64,000 nucleotides of DNA. Source: Cannabis sativa (Eukaryota > Streptophyta > Magnoliopsida > Rosales > Cannabaceae). The notes beneath the pieces are model-generated. The model was not told where the DNA came from. It saw only the letters and a program-made list of their open reading frames with translations, and searched no databases. Below, one piece after another: positions 12,440 through 23,513 of the stretch (position 1 is its first letter; the number at the start of each line of letters is the position of its first letter). Position numbers and translations under genes: made by a program. The stretch lies in NCBI RefSeq assembly GCF_029168945.1, contig NC_083601.1, positions 72,839,595 to 72,903,594 of the forward strand, in the 5' to 3' direction.

Positions 12440-12890
12440 GGAAGGAGAGTGTAGAGAAAGAAGAGAAATTGATTTGGGAAGAAAATGGAGATGGAGAAAA
12501 TAATTAAGGAAATGGAATAGCGTTGTAATTGTAAATAATATTATGGGTATGAGGTTGGTTTAACTTAAGCGTTGTCTTTGTTATGTCCGCCCCCCTCATC
12601 ACATCAGTTTCTCCGTTTTAGTTCATCCCCTCATCCTCGCTAACGTGCGCCAGGGGTATTTGTCCACTTACGTTACGTGGCCCTTATCTGGCGCTCCTTT
12701 GAAATTCACGGAAGAAGATTTTGTACAATACTACTACTATCTACGATAATGTATAATACGACATCGAGTTGCTATGAATAAGATGATACGACGTCGTATA
12801 ATTACTCGTGTGTTAACGGGTCTCTTGGTTGATAGTTTGTAATTTCCTTTTAATGAGATTATTTCATATTTAATCAAAACAAAAAAAAAA
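12440..12890 (-). other. 5' UTR and promoter region of the BADC gene
   Basis: The gene is read leftward, so this is its upstream DNA. Directly before the ATG (12440-12500) the minus strand is pyrimidine-rich (CTCTCC, TTCTTTCTC), typical of plant 5' UTRs. A less AT-rich segment at about 12580-12720 holds ACGT cores. No convincing TATA box is seen. Confidence 0.5.
12664..12692 (-). promoter_or_regulatory. Candidate I-box/ACGT promoter module of BADC
   Basis: On the minus strand this reads CAGATAAGG, GGCCACGTAA, then CGTAAGTGG. It places a GATAAG I-box within 10 bp of two ACGT cores, about 225-255 bp upstream of the ATG. I-box plus ACGT (G-box-like) combinations are known in light-regulated plant promoters. 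The role here is inference from motif spacing only. Confidence 0.35.
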
Positions 12891-13262
12891 GGGTAAATAA
12901 TATTTTAGACCATGTGTTTTGCAAAAGTTATTCATTAGATCCTCTGTTTTGTTAAATGATAAAATGAACTTTGTATTTTTTAAAATGGTAAAAATAGGAC
13001 CGTGAGCTTAATTTTTGACAATTTTTTTTTAATATAACCAATTTGAAGACAATTCCTAACACAAACATATACAGAAAATATAAACAATTTTGTCATAATA
13101 CCTTTAGATCGGATTATTATTAAGTTTTATTTTGATAAAAAATCAGTTCAGTGTCCTATTTTTACCATTTTAGAAAATACAAGGTCCATTTTATCATTTA
13201 ACAAAACTGAGGGTCCAATTGATAATTTTTGCAAAACACAGGGTTTCAAATGGTATTTACCC
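12891..13262. mobile_element. MITE with terminal inverted repeats of about 110 bp
   Basis: The element starts GGGTAAATA and ends TATTTACCC. The first ~115 bp pair with the last ~115 bp as an imperfect inverted repeat; shared blocks include TGTTTTGCAAAA, TTTTGTTAAATGATAAAATG and AAAATGGTAAAAATAGGAC. It is flanked on both sides by AAC followed by an A run (12878-12890 and 13263 onward), compatible with a target duplication blurred by poly(A) slippage. It carries no coding capacity. The superfamily is uncertain; long TIRs with a TSD near 9 bp or longer would fit Mutator. Confidence 0.65.
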
Positions 13263-14473
13263 AACAAAAAAAAAAAAAAAAAATTATTATTATACAAAAT
13301 CTTAAACACGGTTTATAATTTTTTATAGGGAAAAAAACAGGAATATTCTAAAAAGGGAAAAATATTACAACAATACTGTGGGCCGGCCCAATGAACATTT
13401 GTACAGCCCAAAAGGAAAATATTACAAAAATACCACTTGCCCTTACCTTCAGCCGCACGTCACAAACGGAGAGGATGAATGAAGCTCCATCGATGCAGTC
13501 GGCCACGCAACCATAATGAAACCAGATCGAACGTAAAACAGCTGTAAATCCCGTCGAATTTCAATAGGAAACGATCAAATCCAACGATCTAAACATAAAT
13601 TTTTTAAAAAAAAGAGCAGGACAACCGTGGAGAAACTGAAATTCAACATTTGATTTCGGTTTTTATAGTGCAATATCACTCAAACGATCGTCGAAAATTC
13701 AGATTGAAGCAATGTAAATCTGTATTGAACAGATCTGGAGCTCCCCCTCAAATCCAAAAAAAAGGTATGAACTGAATTTTTTTTTCAACAATGATACACA
13801 GCATTTTTAGTTGCATTCTGGTTGATTCAATGGTGTGCAACAGGCAATTCATATGGTAAAACCAATAAACAAGAACTGATTCTGATTAAGGAAACAAGGG
13901 ATACTAATAACTTTTTTTTATTTTTTTTTGCGTTGGCTTACAGTTGCATTATCGTTTGAAAATGGTTTAGAAATCATGAAGAAGTGTTATATGACAAGTA
14001 CCAAGAGCTAGCATATATACAAGGTAAGATGTATGTTAATGGTAGCAAATTAGTTTTATAATAGTTGTAAATCGATCTGATTCGAATAAACATGATGAAA
14101 AATGACAATGCGTAAGAACTATGTAATTTTGGGGATATAATTGTGGTTTTTCAGTTGGTTTACAGTTGCATAATCATTTAATAATAGTTTCATTACGTTT
14201 TTTGCAGGAATTTATTGTGGAAAAGATAGAGGACAGAACAGTTTGAGAAATGGTTAGCTTCCCAAAATTTAAATGAAGTTTCTTAATAGTTTTATTCTCG
14301 TTTCTTTGTAGTTTATTAACAACCAAAAAATGGCAAAATCAGGAATCAGGACAGGAAATACAATGCTTGAACAAAGGAACAGAGATAGAAGTAAGTTTGT
14401 ACTCTATTTCATAACATAATAAAACCAGTTTTAAAATTCGTTGCCTCGGACTAATAACCATTGCAAAAACACA

Positions 14474-16871
14474 GGAAAGGAAAGACATTCCATTCCTAGT
14501 CTTCTACAATGGAAAATTCGATGATCGAATGAATTATGAAAATTATGAAGCCAGTGGACACTACATTTCTGCCAATTGTAACTATGAAGATTTGCAACAG
14601 AAACTCAAAGATGCCCTGGAATGCAACCAAGAAAACACTGTTTTGCAACTGAAATATCAAGTGAAGGAAGGATACCAACCATTGAGGATAAAGGATGATC
14701 AAAGCCTGCATTTCTACATACAACTCAAACTGAAAGACCCCGACTTCACAACATACCCAATGTGTGTGAATGTCATCAACAACCCAACAACAACCATCGA
14801 TGCAACATTCTTTGGAAATGACAATTCATTAATTACACATAGAAGCGCCTTCCAACCAATCGAATACAATGCAGCAACAACAGAAGACTCAACAAATCAA
14901 CAACATATAATTGAAGCAAGAGTACTGGAATTTGGGGAAGAAAGTTTTGACTTCATGGACTATGCAAAACTTGTGGCAGAGGAAATGGTTGAGCAACTGG
15001 AAAACAACAGAAAAAAGGAACCAGAAATCACAGATTATGACGAACTACTAATCACGGATCCGCATCATCCAGAAATAGAAGAAGCACAAATATACAAAGA
15101 CAAAGAAACAACTGCAGAGTGTGCTTGGTTTCTATGCAATTAGGAACAACTTCCAATTCAGAGTTAAAAAATCATGTGCAAGAACATACAAGATTTGTTG
15201 TTTGGATCCAAAATGCAAGTGGGCACTAACAGCATCCAGAAACGGGCCAACAAAGTCATTCATCATTCGAAAGTACGACAGAAAGGTGATACACACTTGT
15301 GATCTAAACATCAGATTTGCCGACAAGAGACAAGCTACAACGAAATTGATTGGAAACTACATCAAGCCACGGTTCACCAACATAAAAACAACTCGAAACG
15401 CCACAAGACATCGGAGGAGAAATGAAACACAAGTATGGGGTCGAATGAACTACATGAAAGCATGGAGAAGCAAAGAGCACGCGCAAGAAGAATTACGAGG
15501 AAAAGCCAACGAATCATACAGGTTGCTGCCCGGTTTTTTGCACATGTTGCAAAAAACTAATCCCGGAACAATAGTGCACATGGAAACAGAGGATGACAAC
15601 AGCTTCAAGTACTTGTTTGTCGCACTGGATGCATCAATAAAAGGATGGAAGAAATGCAAACCTATAATAGTTGTTGACGGAACTTTCCTTAAATCAACAT
15701 ATGGAGGTACACTGCTCTCTGCTTGTACACAGGATGCAAATGGGCACATTTTTCCACTAGCTTTTTCTGTTGTGGATTCAGAAAACAACAACTCATGGCA
15801 ATGGTTTTTCACAAAAGTGAGAGAAACATATGGGATTAGAGAGGAACAGTGCTTGATCTCAGATAGACATGAGAGCATAAGTAAGGCGGACTTGTCAAGT
15901 ATTTCCGAAATCACACATTGCTATTGTGTATACCAATTCGTTAAGCAACCTAAAAGCAACCTTCAAGAAGAATGCAAGCAAGCTGGATAAACCATTCTTC
16001 GCTGCAGCCAGAGCATACACAGAGAGGAAATTTGAATACCATATGAGCGAGTTGGACAGCTTGGACATCCGTGTATTTACAACAAGTTGGATACCACAAA
16101 TGGTCAAGATACCACTGCAAAAACAACAGGTATTCAACTATGACTTCAAACATTGCTGAATCTCTAAATGCAGCAAACTTAAGTGTGCAGAGAGCTACCA
16201 ATCACAACACTGATGGAGTCATTGAGAGCATTGATTCAACAATGGACATACACAAACAGGAAAAAAGCACAGAAAACAACAACATTTTTAACACCTACAG
16301 CAGAAAAGAAATTAGTCGACAACTTTGTGGAATCATTGACAGAAAATGTAATGACATGTTAAATATTTTAGTTGCATTTTAGTTTCTTTATAGTTTGTTT
16401 TTCGTTGTTATACATATTAACAGTTTTACACTTAATCCGCAGGTAAAACCAATAAACGAGACCATGTTCGAAGTCATTGAACTAACCAGATCATGGGTCA
16501 TCAACCTCAAGGAGAAAACATGCAGTTGCAACAGATTCCAACTTGATGAGTTACCGTGTGCTCATGCGCTTGCTGTTATAAAAGAGATGAACTTGAATGT
16601 TTACAACTACTGTTCGGGTTATTACACCACGCGAACATGGCTTGAAACATACAGCGGCTCAACATATCCGGTACACAATCACACAACTTGGGATGTGCCA
16701 CAAAACATAAAAGATATCATTGTTCTGCCACCAAACCAAAAAATAAGATCTGGAAGACCAAGGAAACGAAGGTTTTTATCTGAATGGGATACAAAAAAAC
16801 ATAACAGGTGCGGCAAATGTGGACAACACGGACACAATCGAAAGACATGCAACAATCAAGCAATAAAATAG
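14474..16871 (+). pseudogene. MuDRA-type MULE transposase, frameshifted
   Basis: Read in successive frames, this shows the domain order of a MULE transposase. An N-terminal PB1-like/MuDR segment lies at 14474-15110 (IPFLVFYNGKFDDRMNYENY). The MuDR zinc-binding region (NNFQFRVKKSCARTYKICC...C) follows at 15121-15330, and the DDE/MULE core (VVDGTFLKSTYGGTLLSA, ACTQDANGHIFPLAFSVVDS, SWQWFF) at about 15660-15830. A SWIM finger (CSCNRF...LPCAHA) lies at about 16519-16570 and a CCHC knuckle (CGKCGQHGHNRKTC) at about 16810-16850. Frame changes are needed near 15120, 15885 and 16068. A plausible intron (GT after 16347, AG at 16440-16441) is preserved. The first exon, upstream of 14474, is unresolved. 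The catalytic role would be cut-and-paste transposition; this copy cannot encode a full protein. Confidence 0.85.
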
Positions 16872-17444
16872 ATACATATGAAATATTTGAATTGTTTAAT
16901 TTTGTGTGCAAATTCAAACAGGTTGATCTGTGATGCTCTAAATACATGGGATTTCATTTTTATGAAATTTGAAACAGTTTTTTAATAGTTTCAAAATCGT
17001 TTTGTTACAGTTGCGACCCTTTGTAAAATATTAAGTACTGGAATGACTTCTTCTTTACAGTTTTAAAGGCGATCGAGTCAATAATTGATAAAACATAACT
17101 TGAATAAGGGAAAAGAGTTAATGGAATACGAAGAATAAATATACATTCATAGCACTATTTAGGAAAAATGAAAACATAGTTTGTATTTAGTTGGTTAATA
17201 GTTTCTCCATAGTTGTGCGACCGTATATAAGAACTTGAACAATTAAAAAAACACACAACTTTGGGAAATACAAACCTATACAATAAAGATATTATAAGGA
17301 GTGAATGTCAAATATCCTAAAAGTTTTAAACCAGCTACATAGTATAAAATCAAATATAATACCTACATTGAAACAACAACACTAAAACTTGTCAAGTAAA
17401 TAGATTCAACAAATAACAGAATAGAGCCACCAAATTAAAAGATC
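16872..17444. other. Spacer between convergent MULE genes
   Basis: AT-rich noncoding DNA separates the 3' ends of the two MULE genes. It repeats 'ttaatagtttc' and 'agttgcgacc / agttgtgcgacc' (about 16978-17025 and 17190-17222), a motif seen elsewhere in the element's introns and flanks. No gene is visible. Confidence 0.5.
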
Positions 17445-20400
17445 CTATTTCTTCAATTTAGATGCCTTAGAAGACTTGGTTTGCTTCTCATCCTCGCTGT
17501 CAATACTTTGGTCAATTTTCCTTTGTCCGTACGAGTAGAAAAGTGAAGCAAGTCGGGTTCGATAAACTTCGATGTCAAAGTCTGCAGGGACATCCTTTCC
17601 GTGTATAAAGAATTCAGCAAAGGCAGCAACATATGCTCCACAATCACTGTTAAAAAACATAGAGAAAAAATAAACAAATTAGAAACTAAAAAACAACATA
17701 AAAGAAACTTAAAAGAAATACTCACTTCTTCTGCTGAGACGCAAGACCACTAAGCTCCACGATTCTGAATGGAGCTGTAGGGTCAGAAACTGAGGCAGGA
17801 GCTTGTGCTCTATTCTTCCAGAACCCAAGTAAATCGAAAAACAAAGGCAGCAACACGGAATAAGCCTTCATCGCATTCCTAGCTGCGGCATTCATCTTCG
17901 CGGTTCTCAAAGAATTGTACAGAAATAACGTCCCTTCGTTCACGTCAAGACGCCCAAAAACCCAATGACTTTCCCTTCTTAAATTGATGATGAAAAGCAC
18001 GTGATCGGCTTCATACCAAGGCTTGGAACAGGGAATGCGCATACCTCGGATGTAATGCGCAATTGGGTGGGCAGCGTGAATGTGTGACATCTTAGTCTTC
18101 ATTGACTTGGCCTTGTTAAATTTGTGGTACAATGCTTGGATGGAATCATCAAAAAGACAATCAGTAGTTGCGAAATTCAACGTCACAGCGGAAGAATACT
18201 TACCTTTTTTCCGAAGGTAATAGAATATGGTGTTCATATGCTGAGAAAAAAAAACAACACAGAAACACAAATGAAAAGGTTTAACAACTGTAAAAAAACT
18301 GAAATGTAGTATCAAAACTAAAAAACATTTATAAAGCAACTAAAAACAAACTACCATAAGTACAATATAAATTGGAAACTTTACCGAGTCGTTCATAAAC
18401 ATGTCGCATGTGGCCAAATGGTAAAACCAAGTTTTATCCTCAACATAATCAACACCTAGCCTAAAACCCGGGGTAAATTTCTTTGCGCCGTCTTCATAAC
18501 AATTATAATGCCTACAACAACAAAAAAACAGCAAAAAAATAGCATTAAAACAGGAATAAAACTGGAAAAAAAAAAATAATACAAAAACAGATTTAATAAA
18601 AAACAGTCACCTGGGATGCTTAAGCAATCCTTCACTAATCCAAAAGTCAAATTTTGCCTCAATCTCGGTAGATACGGGATCAGCAAAAGCATCATTAAGA
18701 GCATAAAGGCCCTTCACATAAGTCACCATTTTGAAATCCCTATCATCCCCAGCTGATTGAGAACCTGAGGACATAAGCTCCATTGGAGTGCTCCCGACAT
18801 CAGCAGACCCGAAATCAACAAATGGAGATTTCAAGGCCGGAGCACGCTTCCTCTTATCCAACAGAGGTGTATCAGAGACAGTATCCTCAGTTTCTTCATC
18901 AGTATGAAGGGCATCTGACTTTTCACCAACAACATCTGGATTGGGTGCGGGGACCTAAAAAATAAAGAATGCATTAAAACAGTTGCAAAACATATTAGAA
19001 ACTAATGAGCAACCAAAAAGAAACCTAGTTTTTTTGAAAACAATTAAAAGTAAACTTACATTGATTTTAGGAACAGCCTCCAAGCCAGCCAACACAACTT
19101 GATCATCATCTATTACAAGCTGGCTCAACCCATCAAAGAAATCGTCCCCCTTCAATCGAGACTCATCGCCCTTCGGCTTCTCAACATCCTTAACATTTTT
19201 ATCACTCCCTCCAACATCCTCAGAAGGATTCACATCAGCAGAAGGAACAGCAGTAACAGCCTTGTCAGCATCATCAGCATCCCCACCAACTTTAACCAAC
19301 TCACCACCATCGTCGGAGTCGGAATCAATATTTTCTGGATCAGGCAATTGCTTCTCATCATCCTCGGCATCATCATCATCATCATCATCATCAGCATCAT
19401 CATCAGAATCTTGAGTTACTAATTCATCCGATGACTTTCCCTGTATCAACCAACATAAATGAAACTTAAATAAAACAGTAAAGAAACTATACAAAAAAAA
19501 ATATAAAAAAACCTAAACAATAAAATAAGAATAAATACCTCGTCAGAAGGACGACGATGAATGGCATTAACCTTCTCTTGGATATCCTTAATTACAGTCA
19601 TTACGGATTTGAAATTAAAATCAACAAAACACCTCAACGAAATGAAGTCCTCGGCCAATGATGATTGATTCGAACTGAGCATCTCCAGCTTAGATTTCAT
19701 CCAATCAATATCTGCTGAATCAGACTTCTTTGAAGATGAGCCACCCTCGAAGGATTGCTTCGCTACACCACGTTCATCAATAGATTCATCGATAAATAGA
19801 CCGTCAAGTTGAAGGCTTTGCTTACTCTCTTCATCGCAGGACGCATGTTTTTTATCTTCAACTGAACAGCATAATCAAACATAATATGAAAAAAAATTAA
19901 AACAATTGGAAAAACCAAAAAACAACAACATATATAAAACTGAAAAGAAACAGGAAAAAAACAGTAAAGAAACTGTAAAGTACCTTCTCCAAAGGTAAAT
20001 CAAAAATCTTGCCCTTCAAGTCTCGAAGGGTTGGATTTTTGGTGACGATGGTGTTGCTCCAGTTCAGAATCCTGGGAGTAGAAGATGAAACTCTCTTACA
20101 GAAAGAGTTCACCATTGCAGGACAGCATTCATAAAACCAAACAGTGAAAACCCAAGGACATCCCAATGCCCTATACCAGCCATCATATTGGCCTCCCTTC
20201 TCTGCCTTTCTATTTTTCATAATGATCCCATGCTCAATCCTACCTTTGAATGAGTCAATTGTCAATTCAAATGATTCCCTACCCCAACAATACTCATCCC
20301 ACCGACCGCTATCAACTACATCTAGAACAAACCTAGACACTTCTTTGTCAGGAGTATTGCTAAGAAGAAAACACTGAATGAAATACAAAACAGCCATTTT

Positions 20401-21802
20401 CAAACCAATAGACTCATCCAAACCCCACCGACTACCCAAAAAGCATCCTCGATGGCTTTGTTGTCAATAGTTTTTACACCACGGAAACATGTTTCTACCA
20501 ATTGATTTGTTTCCTGTGAAAACAACAACTTGTTGCAATCACCGAAACAATCTAAACCAGAAATCAGGTAAAATTCTTCGGCACTAAACCGTATGCAACG
20601 GCCAGCAACCTTAGCCCAAAACTCCTTAGGATTAGGCTGTAAAACTTCCCTTAGTAATAAACTATGAACGACTTGTGGATGAAAAACAAACTCAGGCATA
20701 TCCAGAAAATGCCCAAACTGAGTTTGACGAAACAAAGAAAGCAAATTAACAGATAAAGTGTTTTTAATATTATTTATCACAGAATAAACACTGGTGCATA
20801 CACACTTAGATCTGTAAAAATCAGAAGGACTAAATTTACAGTCCCAAACCTGCAACATAACAAAAAAGGGCCAAGATAAATTATAAATCCTGAATAAAAC
20901 AGTATGAAAACTGTAATACAACTACAAACAAACTAAAAACAAACTATCAATGGCAAACAACTACACAGAAAATAACAGCAAAGACCTTAAATCGTTTGGA
21001 AACATAAAAAAAACAGTAAACAACTAACCCTAAAAGAAATCGAAAAATGCAGTATAAGAAGAACAACAAAACTATATTAAAACAACAAACAAACTAAAAA
21101 ACATATACAACTATAGAAAAATATAGAGCAAAGATTTGAAAATCGTTTTGAAATCTAAAATATAACAGCAAACAACTAAACCTAATGAAAATCGAAAACA
21201 CATCAAAACATACCAGTAACAAACTATTAAAAAACTGAAAAGAAACTACCGAAGACTGATTGAAAACACCAAAAACGAAAACAAAACACATAACCTGTAA
21301 GCACAAAAAAACACTGAAAATAAAGAAAACAAAACAAAATTAAAGAACAACACCCAGACCAGAATCAAATGAAATGATCAAAAGCAACAATAAATAAATA
21401 AAAAATTTAAAAACATGAAACAAAATGCGCAAATGAAACCCTAAAATCACACAAAGCATAATGAACATGAAAACGCCAAAATCTGGGTAAAGCATAAATG
21501 GAAGAAAGGGGGAAACGAAAATAAAACTAAAAACCAACCTCAGTCCGATCTTCAGCATGTGTAATAGATTTTTGAAATTTTTTCCCAGAAATTTCTGGAA
21601 GCGTGGGCTCCTCCAAGTTCAGCTTCGTTTTCTTCGAAGACTGGGGTCTCACACGCTTCGGCATTGGAGCTTCAAAATCAAAATCAAAATCATCAATGAT
21701 TGGGCGTCTACCCTTGGATTTGTTTGCCAAAGATTTCTTGCCCATTTTTGATTTCTTTTTGAGAACTGGAGAAGGGGATGAAGATGACCGAGTGATTGCC
21801 AT
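17445..21802 (-). pseudogene. Ulp1-type (C48) protease gene of the MULE, with DUF1985-like N-terminal domain
   Basis: Eight minus-strand exons with good splice sites: 21802-21539, 20849-19984, 19861-19539, 19440-19060, 18954-18611, 18511-18385, 18240-17726 and 17646-17445. Exon 1 is Lys/Arg-rich (likely nuclear targeting). Exon 2 holds a DUF1985-like region (EFWAKVAGRCIRFSAEEFYLI, KMAVLYFIQCFLLS, YGWYRALGCPW-like). Exons 3-5 are low-complexity, with an Asp run at about 19370-19410. Exons 7-8 are the protease: catalytic His in SHWVFGRLD, the following Asp, Gln in ASQQKK, and Cys in DCGAYV, the latter joined across an intron. Frame is lost once in exon 2 (near 20425, in a T run) and apparently once in exon 3 (near 19840). 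Ulp1 enzymes cleave SUMO-like proteins; why MULEs carry them is unknown. Confidence 0.8.
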
Positions 21803-22399
21803 GGTATAAATAAGATTGAAAAAAAATGAAACAGAGAGGGAAAAACAGTTGCTAAATCGTGGGCTAAGAGGAAGTTGAAAATTCGTGGATGAACCAAAAA
21901 TAAGAGGGAAAAACGTGATAAATTATGGGTGGTTAATGGAGGTTACTTGAATTCAAAATGAACTTAGAGAACAGAAATGAAGAATCGAAAATGAAATGAA
22001 AACAAAATGAAAAAAGAGAGGGAAGAGAGTATGATTTGATTGATGATGCATGGGGAGAGCACACGTGTATGCATGGTATGATGAGTAAGTGGTAAATGTG
22101 TAATAAAAATAAGTTTGTAAGTAGAAATGTAGTAATAGGCGTGTGAGGGTAATTATGTAATAAAGTGTGTAAAAAGGATTTTTCATGTAAAAATTTCTTT
22201 TTTATATATATATAAAAATACGGATAATTCATTCTATTTTTATATTATTTTTGTAAAACACCATAAAATTATAATTAAAAATCTTAAAATTGAAAAAAAA
22301 ATTGTAAAAATATGGAAAAAAAATTATTAAACTGTATAAATATTAAAATTTTACAAAAAAAAAATGACATTTTGCATAAATTTTTCTTTTTAATTAAGT

Positions 22400-22820
22400 T
22401 TAGTATTGTCAATGATTTTTTATTTTATTTATAAAAAAAATTTACGAAATAAATTCTTAAAATAATTAGATTTATTACACATAAATTTTAGCAATATAGT
22501 GTAGTGGTAGCCTCGAGCTAGCCTTTAGAATGGGTGGATTTTAGAAAAAAAATATTTATCTTTATTAAAACGATATAAGGTATTTTTAAAAAACTCTTAC
22601 AAAAGAAAAATAAGTTTTTGGCCCTTGGATTGAGTGGGCCTAAGCGCAGACTTAATCTATCTTAGCTCAGAGTCCCGACCCTAAGATCTCTATAGCTAAC
22701 AAAAATTTACTCGTAGTCACCAACTTATTTATTTTAAATATTGTCAATAATTTTTTTTGAGTATTTATTGTTTGCACTATAAGGTGGAAGGAGAACAAAC
22801 CAAAATGAGGGGGTAATATA
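22400..22820. other. AT-rich intergenic DNA
   Basis: I see no gene or recognisable element here. The segment at 22500-22700 is slightly less AT-rich and not repeated elsewhere in the window. A tRNA reading was considered and rejected. Confidence 0.5.
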
Positions 22821-23117
22821 GAGGTTATTTGGCTTCATAACTTAAAAATTGTTTTCTGTTTTTTTAAAACTGAAAACAGTTTTAAAAACCAATAAGGGTC
22901 GCTTGGCAAAAATTTTTAAAAATAGTTTTATAAAAATTGAGTTTTAAAAAACTAAAAAACAGAAAACATCAAAATGTTGTTTTTAATTTTTAAAAATATT
23001 TTTTTTTGTCTAACATATTATATTTTATATTTTTGCTCACATACTCGGATTCTAAACCCGGAACCAAACCCGAACCTAGACCCGCATGGGTTCATGTCAT
23101 GGTATGGTGTTAAAATA

Positions 23118-23329
23118 TATCAGATTACTCATTTCTGTATTGTAGTCAGTTTTATCCGTTATTTTCGATTGGCAGTTAAGTTAGTTGTGTTCAAGTAGTT
23201 AGTTAATTTAGTTCTGTTATTTGCTCTTCCCCTTTGTATATATACTGTTGTATCTTCCATTCTTTTCAATTAATGAATTCAATTCTTCTTTCTCTCAATT
23301 TAGTTCTCTCTGTTGTTTTTATCGCAACA
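23118..23329 (+). repeat. 5' LTR of the copia element
   Basis: The 212-bp LTR starts TATCAGATTACTC and ends ATCGCAACA. It contains a TATATATAC box at about 23238-23246. The 5' dinucleotide is TA rather than the usual TG, and the 3' LTR shows the same. Confidence 0.9.
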
Positions 23330-23341
23330 TGGTATCAAAGC
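23330..23341 (+). promoter_or_regulatory. Primer binding site (initiator tRNA-Met type)
   Basis: TGGTATCAAAGC directly follows the 5' LTR. It differs by one base from the canonical plant copia site TGGTATCAGAGC, which pairs with the 3' end of initiator tRNA-Met. Confidence 0.85.
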
Positions 23342-23513
23342 GGAGAAGAAAGCTTCTCCCCTGATCTTCTACGCTTCCGCCTCTCTCCTACCAGGCCGCG
23401 TCTTCTTTTCCGGCAATGGTAGTGTACTGATCTGTGTTCTCTTTCACTAGATTTACTCCGTGGAATCAAATCTTTCTCTCTTGGAAACCCTTTCCAGTGT
23501 TCTTCCCTAATCA

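Larger units (their letters stand above)
13330..22400. mobile_element. Large MULE with mudrA and Ulp1-type protease genes (ends approximate)
   Basis: A Mutator-type transposase pseudogene (14474-16871, +) and an Ulp1-family protease pseudogene (21802-17445, -) converge on a shared ~570-bp spacer. This gene pair matches MULEs known to carry ubiquitin-like protease genes (the KI/Kaonashi type described in Arabidopsis). Such elements often lack long terminal inverted repeats, and I find no convincing TIR or 9-bp TSD here, so the borders are guesses. They rest on the limit of MULE-like noncoding DNA, which repeats short motifs such as TTAATAGTTT and AAACAGTAAAGAAACT. Both genes are frameshifted, so the element is probably immobile. 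Confidence 0.7.

Noticed and set aside
13262..13340. Terminal inverted repeat for the large MULE
   Set aside because: Comparison with 22200-22420 gave only A/T-driven similarity and no 9-bp duplication, so the borders were left approximate.
22500..22560. Possible tRNA at 'gtagtggtagcctcgagctagcc'
   Set aside because: Only a D-arm-like fragment is present; no cloverleaf, anticodon stem or T-arm could be formed.
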